A stretch of 64,000 nt of DNA. Source: Azorhizobium sp965227945. Lineage in GTDB: Bacteria > Pseudomonadota > Alphaproteobacteria > Rhizobiales > Xanthobacteraceae. The position numbers and the translations under genes were made by a program. Within the stretch, counting starts at the first letter, position 1. Each line of letters starts with the position of its first letter. Shown here piece by piece: positions 35,601 to 44,221 of the stretch. Under the pieces are notes generated by a model. The model ran no database searches. It had not been told where the DNA came from and saw nothing but the letters and a program-made list of their open reading frames with translations. The DNA is taken from contig CBDDGQ010000006.1 in assembly GCA_965227945.1 (NCBI GenBank), positions 2,480,001 through 2,544,000 on the forward strand, written 5' to 3'.

Positions 35601-36448
35601 CGCTCGCTGGTCCGCTGCTCGGTCCATTGCTGGAGCCGGTTGATGATGAACAGAAGGATGAACGAGGCCAGGAGCATCACCACGGCGATGGCGGTGGCGT
35701 CCGCATAGCGGAACTCCTCCAGCCGCACCACGATGAGCAAAGGGGCGATTTCCGACACATTGGGCATGTTGCCGGCGATGAAGATCACCGAGCCATATTC
35801 TCCCACGCCGCGGGCAAACGCCAAGGCAAAGCCGGTGAGCAGCGCCGGCCAGATGGTGGGCAGCACCACCCGCCAGACTGTCTGCGCCCGGCTGGCACCG
35901 AGGCTGGCGGCGGCTTCCTCATATTGCTTGTCGAGATCGGCCAGCACCGGCTGCACCGTGCGCACCACGAACGGCAGGCCGACAAAGATCAGCGCGATGA
36001 GGATTCCTAAGGGGGTGAAGGCCACCTTGATGCCCAGCGGCGCCAACAGGCTGCCGATCCAGCCATTTTCCGCATAGAGCGCGGTGAGCGAAATGCCGGC
36101 CACCGCAGTGGGCAGAGCGAAGGGCACGTCGACGATGGCATCCACCAGCCGGCGGCCGGGGAAATCGTACCGCACCAGCGCCCACATGACGATGGTGCCG
36201 AACACCGCATTCACCAAAGCCGCGGCGAACGAGATGCCGAACGACACGCCCAGCGCATGCAGGGTGCGCGGGGCGGTGATGATGGCGATGAAGCGATCGA
36301 ACGACAGCTCGGTGGTCTTGAGCACCAGGGCCGCCAGCGGAATGAGCACGATCAGGCTCAGCCACGTCACCGTGAGCCCGAAGGTCAGCCCAAAGCCAGG
36401 GATGACGCTGCGGTGGCGGAAGGAGAAACCGGATCTGACTGCCGTCAC
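35597..36448 (-). CDS. cysT: sulfate ABC transporter permease CysT
   Basis: A 283-residue permease, the partner of CysW. Six helices are visible, beginning with FGLTVTWLSLIVLIPLAALV. The loop YEEAAASLGASRAQTVWRVV is the EAA motif that contacts CysA, and GEYGSVIFIAGNMPNVSEIA is a CysT (CysU) signature. The central VDAIVDVPFALPTAVAGISL is also typical. Same strand as and 62 bases downstream of sbp; its stop codon overlaps the cysW start. Nothing is unusual in length or motifs. Confidence 0.96.
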   Translation of the reverse strand: MTAVRSGFSFRHRSVIPGFGLTFGLTVTWLSLIVLIPLAALVLKTTELSFDRFIAIITAPRTLHALGVSFGISFAAALVNAVFGTIVMWALVRYDFPGRRLVDAIVDVPFALPTAVAGISLTALYAENGWIGSLLAPLGIKVAFTPLGILIALIFVGLPFVVRTVQPVLADLDKQYEEAAASLGASRAQTVWRVVLPTIWPALLTGFALAFARGVGEYGSVIFIAGNMPNVSEIAPLLIVVRLEEFRYADATAIAVVMLLASFILLFIINRLQQWTEQRTSER

Positions 36449-36510
36449 GATGATGCGCCTGCTGAAGAGGGAAAGGGTGCGCCCCGGATCAGGCCGAGGC
36501 GCACCACGCC

Positions 36511-37533
36511 TCAGTTGCTGTAGATTTTATCAAACACGCCGCCGTCGGCGAAGAACTTCTGCTGCGCCTTGGCCCAGCCGCCGAACACCTCGTCGATGGT
36601 GAAGATCTGGGTCTTGGCGAACTTGTCCTTGTACTTTTCCGCCACCGCAGCGAGGCGCGGGCGGTAATAATTGCGCGCCGCGATCTCCTGGCCTTCCGGC
36701 GTGTAGAGATACTTCAGATAGGCCTCGGAGATCTCGCGTGTGCCCTTCTTGTCGACATTCTTGTCCACCACGGCCACCGGCGGCTCCGCCAGGATGGTGT
36801 AGGGCGGGGTCACAATGTCGAACTTGTCCGGGCCCAATTCGTTCACAGAAAGATAGGCCTCGTTCTCCCAGGCGATCAGCACGTCGCCAAGCCCGCGCTC
36901 AACGAAGGTGATGGTGGCGCCGCGGGCGCCGGTGTCCAGCACCGGCACGTTCTTGAACAGCGCCTGCACGAAGGCCTGCGCCTTCTGCTCATCGCCATTG
37001 TTCTGCTTCAGGGCATAGCCATAGGCGGCGAGGAAGTTCCAGCGGGCGCCGCCGGAGGTCTTGGGATTGGGGGTGATCACCTTGATGCCCGGCTTCACCA
37101 GATCATCCCAATCCTTGATGCCCTTGGGATTACCCTTGCGCACCAGCAATACGATGGTGGAGGTATAAGGCGAGGAATTGTCCGGCAGGCGCTTCTGCCA
37201 GTCGGTGGCGATCAGTCCCTTGGCGGCGATGGCGTCGATGTCATAGGCCAGAGCCAGGGTCACCACGTCCGCGGGGCTGCCGTCGATCACGGTGCGGGCC
37301 TGCGCGCCCGAGCCGCCATGGGACTGGCGAATGGCCACGGTGTCCGCGGGATGGTCCTTCTTCCATGACGCGATGAAGGCCTTGTTGAAATCGCTGTAGA
37401 GCTCCCGCGTCGGGTCATAGGACACGTTCAGCAGCGTGATATCTGCTGCCAGCGCCGGCACGGTAGCCAGCGGTCCCGCAAGCGTCAGGGCAAAGGGCGC
37501 GGCGAGGGCCATAGCGGCCAGGCGTCGGAACAT
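36511..37533 (-). CDS. sbp: periplasmic sulfate-binding protein
   Basis: A 340-residue solute-binding protein of the sulfate/thiosulfate family. The signal peptide is MFRRLAAMALAAPFALTLAG with cleavage after ALA before ADITLLN. LLNVSYDPTRELYSDFNKAF is the diagnostic N-terminal motif; QSHGGSGAQARTVIDGSPAD and NPKTSGGARWNFLAAYGYAL contact the anion in relatives, and GDVLIAWENEAYL follows. It delivers sulfate to CysTW. The ATG at 37533 has GAGGAGG upstream; the 26 further codons to the left of it are promoter. First gene of the transporter unit and separated from cysH by 120 bases with a candidate promoter, so it probably has its own control. Confidence 0.96.
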   Translation of the reverse strand: MFRRLAAMALAAPFALTLAGPLATVPALAADITLLNVSYDPTRELYSDFNKAFIASWKKDHPADTVAIRQSHGGSGAQARTVIDGSPADVVTLALAYDIDAIAAKGLIATDWQKRLPDNSSPYTSTIVLLVRKGNPKGIKDWDDLVKPGIKVITPNPKTSGGARWNFLAAYGYALKQNNGDEQKAQAFVQALFKNVPVLDTGARGATITFVERGLGDVLIAWENEAYLSVNELGPDKFDIVTPPYTILAEPPVAVVDKNVDKKGTREISEAYLKYLYTPEGQEIAARNYYRPRLAAVAEKYKDKFAKTQIFTIDEVFGGWAKAQQKFFADGGVFDKIYSN

Positions 37534-37568
37534 GCATGCCTCCTCATGGGACCGCAGACGCGGCCACT

Positions 37569-37611
37569 CGTTCGTCTGATCGAACGATACATGCCTCTGG
37601 GGAGGGGTCAA
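37569..37611 (-). promoter_or_regulatory. candidate promoter and operator for sbp-cysTWA
   Basis: Read on the minus strand, TTGACC (37606-37611) and TATCGT (37584-37589) are spaced 16 bases apart. Overlapping the -10 is the inverted repeat CGTTCG-N6-CGAACG (37569-37586), well placed to be an operator. The stretch just upstream (37610-37650) is strikingly AT-rich for this genome, as often seen at LysR-type sites such as CysB's. Confidence 0.35.
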
Positions 37612-37653
37612 TCTTATTACCGAATAAAATCGATGAAAATTATATTTACACCC

Positions 37654-38382
37654 TCAGGCCGTCTTTTTGACGTGGATACCGCATTCCACCTTCGACTGTC
37701 CGCGCCAGCGTCCGGCCCGCTGGTCTTCCCCCGGCAAGGCCCGCGAGGTGCAGGGCATGCAGCCGATGGAGGAAAAGCCAAACCGCTGCATGGGATGGCG
37801 GGGCAGTTGGTTGGCGGTGATCCAGCCTTCGATCTCCGCCGCGCCCAAAGCCGCCAGCGGATTGAATTTCACCCGCGCCCCGTCCTGTTCAACGAACGGG
37901 ATCTGCGCACGCGTCGCCGCCTGATAGCGCTTGCGGCCATTGATCCAGGCGGAGAACGGCGCCAGCGCGCGGGACAGCGGCTCCACCTTGCGCAAGCCGC
38001 AGCAGGCATCGGTATCGCTGGCCCACAGATCATTGTCCGGGTCGCGGGCTTCGCGCAGGGGCTCGTCGGGCGAAAATGTGCGCACGTCGGTAAGGCCAAG
38101 CCGCTCGATCAAGGCGTCGCGATAGGTCAGGGTCTCGGCGAACAGGTGGCCGGTGTCGAGAAACAGCACCGGCGTGGTGCGGTCGACCTGCGAGAGCATG
38201 TGCAGCAGCACGACGGATTCGGTGCCGAACGACGACACCGCCGCGGCCCGCCCGTCGAAATGCTCCAGCGCCGTGGACAGGATCTCCAGCGGCGCCGCAT
38301 CCTCTAGCCGCGCGGCAAGGCGTGCCACCTGCCTGGAGAGATCGAGGTTCGGAGGAGCGATGGTCATGTCCGTAATGCTCAC
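37654..38382 (-). CDS. cysH: adenylyl-sulfate (APS) reductase, CysH family
   Basis: A 242-residue reductase that converts activated sulfate to sulfite with thioredoxin or glutaredoxin. SSFGTESVVLLHMLSQVD is the PP-loop region, VLFLDTGHLFAETLTYRD follows, and the end KVECGIHVKK carries the redox Cys. Two extra Cys pairs, DACCGLRK and SIGCMPCTSRAL, are the ligands of a 4Fe-4S cluster found in the APS-using form, so APS rather than PAPS is the expected substrate. Last gene of DUF2849-cysI-DUF934-cysH; its start overlaps the end of DUF934 by four bases. Confidence 0.95.
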   Translation of the reverse strand: MSITDMTIAPPNLDLSRQVARLAARLEDAAPLEILSTALEHFDGRAAAVSSFGTESVVLLHMLSQVDRTTPVLFLDTGHLFAETLTYRDALIERLGLTDVRTFSPDEPLREARDPDNDLWASDTDACCGLRKVEPLSRALAPFSAWINGRKRYQAATRAQIPFVEQDGARVKFNPLAALGAAEIEGWITANQLPRHPMQRFGFSSIGCMPCTSRALPGEDQRAGRWRGQSKVECGIHVKKTA

Positions 38383-38876
38383 GCCGGCCGCGCGCCGAGC
38401 CGCGCCCGCAAGGGCGTGGGGCGGCCGTCGCCGGTGGGCTGGTAGAACACCGAATAGGTGTGGAGTTCCTTTTCCACCGCCGCCGCGTCGCTGTCCTTGG
38501 CCACGTCCAGCGCATCGAAGCCGCAGCGGACCATGAGCAGGAACTGGTCGCGCAGCACATTGCCGGTGGCGCGCAACTCTCCGGTGAAGCCCAGGCGCTC
38601 GCGCAGCAGCCGCGCCTGGGTATAGGCGCGGCCATCGCGGAACTTGGGGAACACCAAAGCCACCAGCGCCAGCCGATCGCTGAACGGGGCCAGTTCCAGG
38701 ACGTCCTTGTTGTTGGGCCAGATCACCCCGACGGGATGAGCATGAGCCAGCAGCGCGTCGCCGTCCGCCAGCAGGCGGTCGGCGGAGACGAGGGCCGGGG
38801 CGTCCGGCAAAGCGGCGTCATCGGCCACGCTCACGAACGGGTCGGCGATCACCACGCCAGTCTTAACGAGCGGCAT
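38379..38876 (-). CDS. DUF934 protein of the sulfite-reduction operon
   Basis: A 165-residue DUF934 protein. Family stretches are GVIWPNNKDVLELAPFSDRL, LVALVFPKFRDGRAYTQARL, LRERLGFTGELRATGNVLRD, QFLLMVRCGFDAL and the ending YSVFYQPTGDG. It is nearly always encoded between cysI and cysH in proteobacteria, suggesting an accessory role in sulfite reduction, but no activity has been settled. Its start codon lies 14 bases inside the end of cysI and its end overlaps cysH by four bases, so the three are translationally coupled. Confidence 0.92.
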   Translation of the reverse strand: MPLVKTGVVIADPFVSVADDAALPDAPALVSADRLLADGDALLAHAHPVGVIWPNNKDVLELAPFSDRLALVALVFPKFRDGRAYTQARLLRERLGFTGELRATGNVLRDQFLLMVRCGFDALDVAKDSDAAAVEKELHTYSVFYQPTGDGRPTPLRARLGARPA

Positions 38877-40515
38877 AGGCGCTGTCCTTGAACGGTTCGA
38901 TGCCGAGGCGCTGCACAGCGGCGATGAAGGTCTCGGCGGGGCTGGTGCGCAATTCCAGATAGGTATCGAGGATGCGTTCCACCACATCCACCACTTCGGA
39001 TTCGGGCACCGCCGGCCCGAGCAGTTCGCCCAGCTTGGCCTTGTGGTTGGCCTTGCCGCCCAAGGTGATCTGGTAGAATTCCTGGTCCTGCTTCTCCACC
39101 CCCAGAATGCCGATATGGCCCACATGGTGGTGGCCGCAGGCATTGATGCAGCCGGAAATGTTGAGATGAACCCGACCGATGTCGGCGATGCGGTCATCGT
39201 CCGCGAAGCGCTTGGTCAGATCCTGCGCCAAGGGAATGGAGCGGGCGTTGGCCAACGAGCAATAATCCAGGCCCGGGCAGGCGATGATGTCGGAGATCAG
39301 GCCGATATTGGGGGTGGCCAGCCCCTGCGCGTCCAGCACCTGCCACAGCGCCAGCAGATCCTTCTGCCGAACGTGCGGCAAGGTGAGGTTCTGCTCATGG
39401 GCGACACGGATTTCGCCATAGGCATAGCGATCCGCCAGATCGGCGATGGCGTCCATCTGGTCGGCGGTGGCGTCCCCCGGAGGCCCACCCACCGGCTTCA
39501 GCGACAAGGTGACGATGGCATGCCCCGGCACCCGGTGCGGCGCCACCGCATTGGCGTACCAGCGGGCAAAGGCGGGATCCTGCTTGGCGGCGGCCAGTTC
39601 CGGGCCGTCATCGGCCAGGGCCTCGAAGTCCGGCACCTGGAAATGGGCGCGGATGGCGTCGATGGCGGCATCGTCCAGGGTCAGGGCGCCGTCTTTGAGC
39701 TGCGCCCACTCCTCTTCCACCCGGCGGGAGAATTCCTCGGTGCCGATCTCATGCACCTGGATCTTGATGCGCGCCTTGTAGATGTTGTCGCGCCGCCCGC
39801 CGGCATTATAGGTGCGCAGGATCGCTTCCAGATAAGACAAAAGATGCTCGCGCGGCAGGAAGTCGCGCACGGTCTTGCCGATGAACGGCGTGCGGCCCAG
39901 CCCGCCGCCGACGATCACCTCGAACCCGGTCTGGCCGTCCTTGCGATAGAGCCGCAGGCCGATGTCGTGCACGCGAATGGCCGCGCGATCATGCTTGGCG
40001 GCGGTGATGGCGATCTTGAACTTGCGCGGCAGATAGGTGAATTCCGGGTGCAATGTGGACCATTGCCGGATGATCTCCGCATAGAGGCGCGGATCCTCGA
40101 TCTCTTCCGGGGTCGCCGCCGCCCACTGGTCGGTGGTGGTGTTGCGGATGCAATTGCCGGAGGTCTGGAGCCCGTGCATGCCGGCGGCGGCGAGATCCGC
40201 CATGGCGTCGGGCAGTTCCTCCAGCTTGATCCAGTTGAACTGGATGTTCTGCCGGGTGGTGAAATGGCCATAGCCGCGGTCATAGCGCCGCGCCACATGG
40301 GCCAGCGCCCGCATCTGCGCCGCCGAGAGCGTGCCATAGGGAATGGCGATGCGCAGCATATACGCGTGCAATTGGAGATAAACGCCGTTCATCAGCCGCA
40401 GCGGCTTGAACTCCTCCTCGCTCAGTTCACCATTGAGCCGGCGGACCACTTGATCGCGGAACTCATTCACGCGCTCATGCAGGAAGGTGCGGTCAAATTC
40501 GTCATAAATATACAT
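38863..40515 (-). CDS. cysI: sulfite reductase hemoprotein (siroheme/4Fe-4S)
   Basis: A 550-residue enzyme reducing sulfite to sulfide by six electrons. CPGLDYC (CX5C) and CINAC (CX3C) supply the four Cys of the 4Fe-4S cluster bridged to siroheme; the latter continues GHHHVGHIGILG. The duplicated nitrite/sulfite reductase ferredoxin-like halves are visible (YDRGYGHFTTRQNIQFNWIK and ADRYAYGEIRVAHEQNLTLP). Paired Arg and Lys in TSGNCIRNTTTDQWA and the following domain fit the active site. No flavoprotein (cysJ) is nearby, so electrons probably come from ferredoxin or another donor. It is preceded by DUF2849 (21-base gap) and overlaps DUF934. Confidence 0.96.
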   Translation of the reverse strand: MYIYDEFDRTFLHERVNEFRDQVVRRLNGELSEEEFKPLRLMNGVYLQLHAYMLRIAIPYGTLSAAQMRALAHVARRYDRGYGHFTTRQNIQFNWIKLEELPDAMADLAAAGMHGLQTSGNCIRNTTTDQWAAATPEEIEDPRLYAEIIRQWSTLHPEFTYLPRKFKIAITAAKHDRAAIRVHDIGLRLYRKDGQTGFEVIVGGGLGRTPFIGKTVRDFLPREHLLSYLEAILRTYNAGGRRDNIYKARIKIQVHEIGTEEFSRRVEEEWAQLKDGALTLDDAAIDAIRAHFQVPDFEALADDGPELAAAKQDPAFARWYANAVAPHRVPGHAIVTLSLKPVGGPPGDATADQMDAIADLADRYAYGEIRVAHEQNLTLPHVRQKDLLALWQVLDAQGLATPNIGLISDIIACPGLDYCSLANARSIPLAQDLTKRFADDDRIADIGRVHLNISGCINACGHHHVGHIGILGVEKQDQEFYQITLGGKANHKAKLGELLGPAVPESEVVDVVERILDTYLELRTSPAETFIAAVQRLGIEPFKDSAYAAR

Positions 40516-40536
40516 GATGGGGTTCCGTCAGGCGCT

Positions 40537-40851
40537 TCAGGCGGCGCCCGGCAACGCAACAGTGGGGCCGCCGACGCGGATGCGCTCGCGCAGATTGGCC
40601 GGCCTGGGGAGGCCTGCTGCATCCAGCACGACGGGGGCGGGATAGGCGCCGACCGCGCGGTTTTCATCGGCATTGGCCGTATCAAGGAGGCGCAGGGCAT
40701 CGGTGGAGGTGGTCACCACCGCGGACTCGCCAATGTCCAGGCTCCAGCTGCCGTCCGCCCGCAGCCACACCACCACGCCGTCGCCGAGGCGATTGGCGGT
40801 CACCACCGTAGGGCCGTTGATCTTGAGTTTCTGCTGCAGCGGCGAAGTCAT
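40537..40851 (-). CDS. DUF2849 protein of the sulfite-reduction operon
   Basis: A 104-residue DUF2849 protein. PTVVTANRLGDGVVVWLRAD is the family opening, and AYPAPVVLDAAGLPRPANLR with ERIRVGGPTV the ending. In alphaproteobacteria this gene stands immediately before cysI, usually after the siroheme synthase gene cysG; here cysG is absent and DUF2849 opens the operon. Its role is unknown; genomic context suggests help to sulfite reductase assembly or siroheme handling. The ATG at 40851 is the family start; the frame stays open through the AT-rich promoter region. It is divergent from cysD across 218 bases. Confidence 0.9.
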   Translation of the reverse strand: MTSPLQQKLKINGPTVVTANRLGDGVVVWLRADGSWSLDIGESAVVTTSTDALRLLDTANADENRAVGAYPAPVVLDAAGLPRPANLRERIRVGGPTVALPGAA

Positions 40852-40930
40852 GAAGGACAAACCCGTTTCGGTGCCGGTTTCCCAAATCACCGAACTTTCG
40901 ATGTTAATTAATGAGGTTGACGTGGTTCTA

Positions 40931-40959
40931 AAGTTAAAATAGCGATCGCCTTTATGCAA
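40931..40959 (-). promoter_or_regulatory. candidate promoter of DUF2849-cysI-DUF934-cysH
   Basis: On the minus strand TTGCAT (40954-40959) and TAACTT (40931-40936) are 17 bases apart, about 80 bases before the DUF2849 start. The 218-base divergent region to cysD is AT-rich, with the palindrome TTAATTAA (40904-40911) and the near-palindrome GCGATCGC-N6-GCAATCGC (40942-40963), plausible sites for a LysR-type sulfur regulator. Confidence 0.35.
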
Positions 40960-41069
40960 TCGCAAATTGGCATTCCTCGGATGGCGGCGCAGCGGCTGAA
41001 GGCCTCGCGTCGCCGGTTGTGGTGCCCACGCGAGGTCCCGCTATCATGAGCTACCGAAAGGTGAGGGCC

Positions 41070-41897
41070 ATGCCCGAGACGGCGGAGATGAGAACGTTGG
41101 AAATGAACCGCCTCGATGCGCTGGAAGCGCAGAGCATCTTCATCATGCGCGAGGCCTTCGCCCAATTGCGCAAGGTGGCGCTGCTGTGGTCGCTGGGCAA
41201 GGATTCCAACGTCATGATCTGGCTGGCGCGCAAGGCCTTCTTCGGCCGCGTGCCCTTCCCCTGCATGCATGTGGATACGGGGCGCAAATTCCCGGAAATG
41301 TATGATTTCCGCGACCGCTATTCCAAGGAATGGGGCCTCGATTTGCTGCTGGAAGACTGCCCGCCGCTGGAGAGCACCGACCCCACCTTGCCGCCCGCCG
41401 CGAGATCCGCCGCCCGCAAGACCGAAGGCCTGCGCCTGGCTTTGGCCAAGCACGGCTTCGACGGAGTGATCGCCGGCATCCGCCGCGACGAGGAGCCCAC
41501 CCGCGCCAAGGAGCGCTTCTTCTCGCCCCGCGGCACCGACGGCGCCTGGAACGTGCGCGAGCAGCCGCCCGAATTCTGGGACCAGTACAATACCGCGCTC
41601 ACCCCCGGCGCCCATCTGCGCATCCATCCGATCCTGCATTGGACCGAGCTGGACATCTGGGCCTACACCCAGCGCGAGGGCATTCCGGTGATCCCGCTGT
41701 ATTTCTCCAAGGACGGCATGCGCTATCGCTCCCTGGGCGACAAGGACATCACCTCGCCGGTGCCCTCGATGGCCTCGACCCTGGACGAAATCCTGGAAGA
41801 ACTGGCCACCACCAAGACCTCGGAGCGTTCGGGGCGCGCCATGGATCATGAGAGCGAAGACGCCTTCGAGCGCCTGCGCACCGCCGGCTATCTGTGA
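41070..41897 (+). CDS. cysD: sulfate adenylyltransferase subunit 2
   Basis: A 275-residue PP-loop ATP sulfurylase subunit, making APS from sulfate and ATP together with the GTPase CysN. LLWSLGKDSNVMIWLARKAF holds the PP-loop, VDTGRKFPEMYDFRDRY the ATP-contact strand, and GIRRDEEPTRAKERFFSPRG and LGDKDITSPVPS are subunit-specific. The ATG at 41070 is chosen because GGTGAGGG lies just before it; an upstream ATG at 41046 would add eight residues. The stop codon is separated by 11 bases from the ATG of cysNC. First gene of the rightward sulfur unit. Confidence 0.97.
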   Translation: MPETAEMRTLEMNRLDALEAQSIFIMREAFAQLRKVALLWSLGKDSNVMIWLARKAFFGRVPFPCMHVDTGRKFPEMYDFRDRYSKEWGLDLLLEDCPPLESTDPTLPPAARSAARKTEGLRLALAKHGFDGVIAGIRRDEEPTRAKERFFSPRGTDGAWNVREQPPEFWDQYNTALTPGAHLRIHPILHWTELDIWAYTQREGIPVIPLYFSKDGMRYRSLGDKDITSPVPSMASTLDEILEELATTKTSERSGRAMDHESEDAFERLRTAGYL

Positions 41898-41908
41898 GAT
41901 CATCCGTC

Positions 41909-43855
41909 ATGTCCGCCAGCATCGCCTCCGTTCTTCCCGACTTCTCCGCCGATGCTCCGGCCGAGGCGCATTATGCGGTCCGCAGCCCCACCGAGCGGGA
42001 ATTGCTGCGCATCGTCATCGTCGGCCATGTGGACCACGGCAAATCCACCTTGGTGGGCCGCATCCTCTATGAGACCGGCGCGCTGCCCGACGGCAAGCTC
42101 GAGATGCTGCGCGAAGTCTCCGCCCGGCGCGGCATGCCGTTCGAATGGTCCTTCCTGCTGGACGCGCTCCAGACCGAGCGTGACCAGGGCATCACCGTGG
42201 ACACCACCCAGATCCGCTTTGCGACCAAGCAGCGCGACTATATGCTGATCGATGCGCCGGGCCATGTGGAATTCCTGCGCAATATGATCACCGGCGCCGC
42301 CCAGGCGGACGCCGCCGTGCTGCTGATCGATGCCGCCGAAGGCGTGCGCGAGCAGACCCGCCGCCATGCCTTCCTGCTGCATCTTTTGGGCCTGCGGCAG
42401 GTGATCGTGGCGGTCAACAAGATGGACCGGGTGGGCTATGACCGCGCGGTGTTCGCCAAGATCGAGGCGGACGTCACCGCCTATCTGGACGGCTTCGGCC
42501 TTCATCCCACCTTCGTCATTCCCCTGTCGGCGCGCGATGGCGGCTTCGTCACCGCCCGGGCCGAAGGGGCGGAATGGTATGAGGGGCCGACCATCCTCGA
42601 AGGTCTGGACCGCCTCACTGCGCCGCCGGGCCTCGGCGACCTGCCGCTGCGCTTCCCGGTGCAGGCGGTGTACAAATTTGATGAGCGCCGGATCATTGCC
42701 GGGCGCATCGAGAGCGGCCAACTGGCGGTGGGCGATGAACTGACCTTCGAGCCCTCCGGCGCCACCGCCCGCATCCGCTCGCTCGAAGCCTGGCCGGGAC
42801 CTGCGCCGCGCACGGCCGGCGCCGGGCGCTCCATCGGCCTGACGCTGGACAAGGACATCTTCGTCGCGCGGGGCGACGTGGCGGCCCATGGCAGCAACCG
42901 CCCGCGCGCCGCCCGCCGGCTCACCGCCCGTGTGTTCTGGCTGGCGGATACCCCCCTGAAGGCCGGCGCTGCCGTCACCGTGCGCCTCGCCACCGCGTCC
43001 GCCACCGGCATCGTCCGCGCGGTGGCCAGCGCGGTGGACCCGGCCAGCCTCGTCACCGAAGGCATCGCCGCACTGGGCCGCAACCATGTGGGCGAGGTGG
43101 ATATCGCCTTGCACCGGCCGCTGGCAGCGGATGCCTATGGCATCAATCCGCTGTTGGGCCGCATCGTCATCGAGGTGGAGCGCAAGATCGCCGGCGGCGG
43201 CATCATCCTGTCCGCCACCAGCGAGGACAAATCCCCGGCGCCGCGCGGCGAGGTGGTGGCGGTGGCTTCCGCCGTGCGCCCCGCGGATCGAGTGGCGCGC
43301 TATCGCCATGGCGGCGCGGTGCTCTGGCTCACGGGCCTGCCGGCCTCGGGAAAATCCACCGTGGCGCGGGCGCTAGAAAAGCGCCTGTTCGACCTCGGCG
43401 GCGCGCCCTTGTTCCTGGATGGTGACACCCTGCGCACGGGTCTGAACGGGGATCTGGGCTTTTCGCCCACCGACCGCTCCGAGAACATCCGCCGGGTGGC
43501 AGAGATGTCATCCTTCCTGGCGCAAAACGGCCAGATCGCCATCGTGGCGCTGGTGTCGCCCGCCGAGGCCGACCGGGCGCGGGCGCGGGAAATCTGCGGC
43601 CCGCTGTTCCATGAAGTGCATGTGCGCGCGCCGCTGGAGGTGTGCGAGGCCCGCGATCCCAAGGGCCATTATGCCCGTGCCCGCTCCGGTGAGATGGCCA
43701 ATTTCACCGGCGTGAGTGCGCCCTATGAGGAGCCCCGGCAGCCCGAGCTGGTGCTGGACACCACCGCCCCCCTCAGCCAATGCATTACCGCGCTGGAAGA
43801 CTATCTGGCTGGCGCCGGGGTGCTGGCCCCCTCCGACGCGGACGCCTCCATCTGA
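41909..43855 (+). CDS. cysNC: bifunctional sulfate adenylyltransferase subunit 1 / adenylylsulfate kinase
   Basis: A 648-residue fusion. Residues about 25-440 are the CysN GTPase: P-loop GHVDHGKST, DAPGHVEFLRNMITG, NKMDRV and two beta-barrel domains; GTP hydrolysis drives APS formation by CysD. Residues about 450-640 are the CysC APS kinase: P-loop GLPASGKSTVARAL, DGDTLRTGLNGDLGFS, and RDPKGHYARARSGEM. The fusion is common in rhizobia and their relatives, where it was also described as NodQ. The GTG at 41894 is an alternative start overlapping the cysD stop. The last 55 bases are overlapped by the end of the ArsR gene on the other strand. Confidence 0.97.
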   Translation: MSASIASVLPDFSADAPAEAHYAVRSPTERELLRIVIVGHVDHGKSTLVGRILYETGALPDGKLEMLREVSARRGMPFEWSFLLDALQTERDQGITVDTTQIRFATKQRDYMLIDAPGHVEFLRNMITGAAQADAAVLLIDAAEGVREQTRRHAFLLHLLGLRQVIVAVNKMDRVGYDRAVFAKIEADVTAYLDGFGLHPTFVIPLSARDGGFVTARAEGAEWYEGPTILEGLDRLTAPPGLGDLPLRFPVQAVYKFDERRIIAGRIESGQLAVGDELTFEPSGATARIRSLEAWPGPAPRTAGAGRSIGLTLDKDIFVARGDVAAHGSNRPRAARRLTARVFWLADTPLKAGAAVTVRLATASATGIVRAVASAVDPASLVTEGIAALGRNHVGEVDIALHRPLAADAYGINPLLGRIVIEVERKIAGGGIILSATSEDKSPAPRGEVVAVASAVRPADRVARYRHGGAVLWLTGLPASGKSTVARALEKRLFDLGGAPLFLDGDTLRTGLNGDLGFSPTDRSENIRRVAEMSSFLAQNGQIAIVALVSPAEADRARAREICGPLFHEVHVRAPLEVCEARDPKGHYARARSGEMANFTGVSAPYEEPRQPELVLDTTAPLSQCITALEDYLAGAGVLAPSDADASI

Positions 43856-44160
43856 TCGGCGGCGGGTCCCCCTCCGGCGCCAGGTCCTGGACGGGCGGAG
43901 AGGATTGCCGCCAGCAGGCCGGGAAAGCGTGCATCCAGTTCAGCCCGGCGCAGCACATTGGTGCGCCCGTTGCCCAGATCCACCTGGCGGATGAGCCCGG
44001 CCTCCCGCAGCACGCGAAAATGATGGGTGCGGGTGGCCTTGGTCACCGGCATGGCGAAGGTGCCGCACAGGCGCGGCGTGCCATCGCCCCGCGCCAAGTC
44101 CAGAACCACCCCGCGGCGCATGGGATCGGCCAGCGCCGAAAGCACCTTGCTCAGATCCAT
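43801..44160 (-). CDS. ArsR family transcriptional regulator
   Basis: A 119-residue ArsR/SmtB-type winged-helix regulator. DLSKVLSALADPMRRGVVLD is helix one, VTKATRTHHFRVLREAGLIR the recognition helix region and VDLGNGRTNVLRRAELDAR the wing. No Cys cluster of metal-sensing members is present near helix three (a single Cys, RLCGTF), so the signal may be organic or redox. ATG at 44160 was chosen; an in-frame TTG at 44196 is possible. The gene diverges from a quinone oxidoreductase gene over two dyads that would suit its dimer, and the pair is a common ArsR-target arrangement. The 3' end overlaps cysNC antisense for 55 bases; its last 25 residues (SASEGASTPAPAR) look low-complexity. Confidence 0.88.
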   Translation of the reverse strand: MDLSKVLSALADPMRRGVVLDLARGDGTPRLCGTFAMPVTKATRTHHFRVLREAGLIRQVDLGNGRTNVLRRAELDARFPGLLAAILSARPGPGAGGGPAADQMEASASEGASTPAPAR

Positions 44161-44221
44161 CTCGTCCACCCTGGGATGCCAGCCGCTGTCCGCCAATCGT
44201 CCGCTCCCGTTCCTGCGCTGG

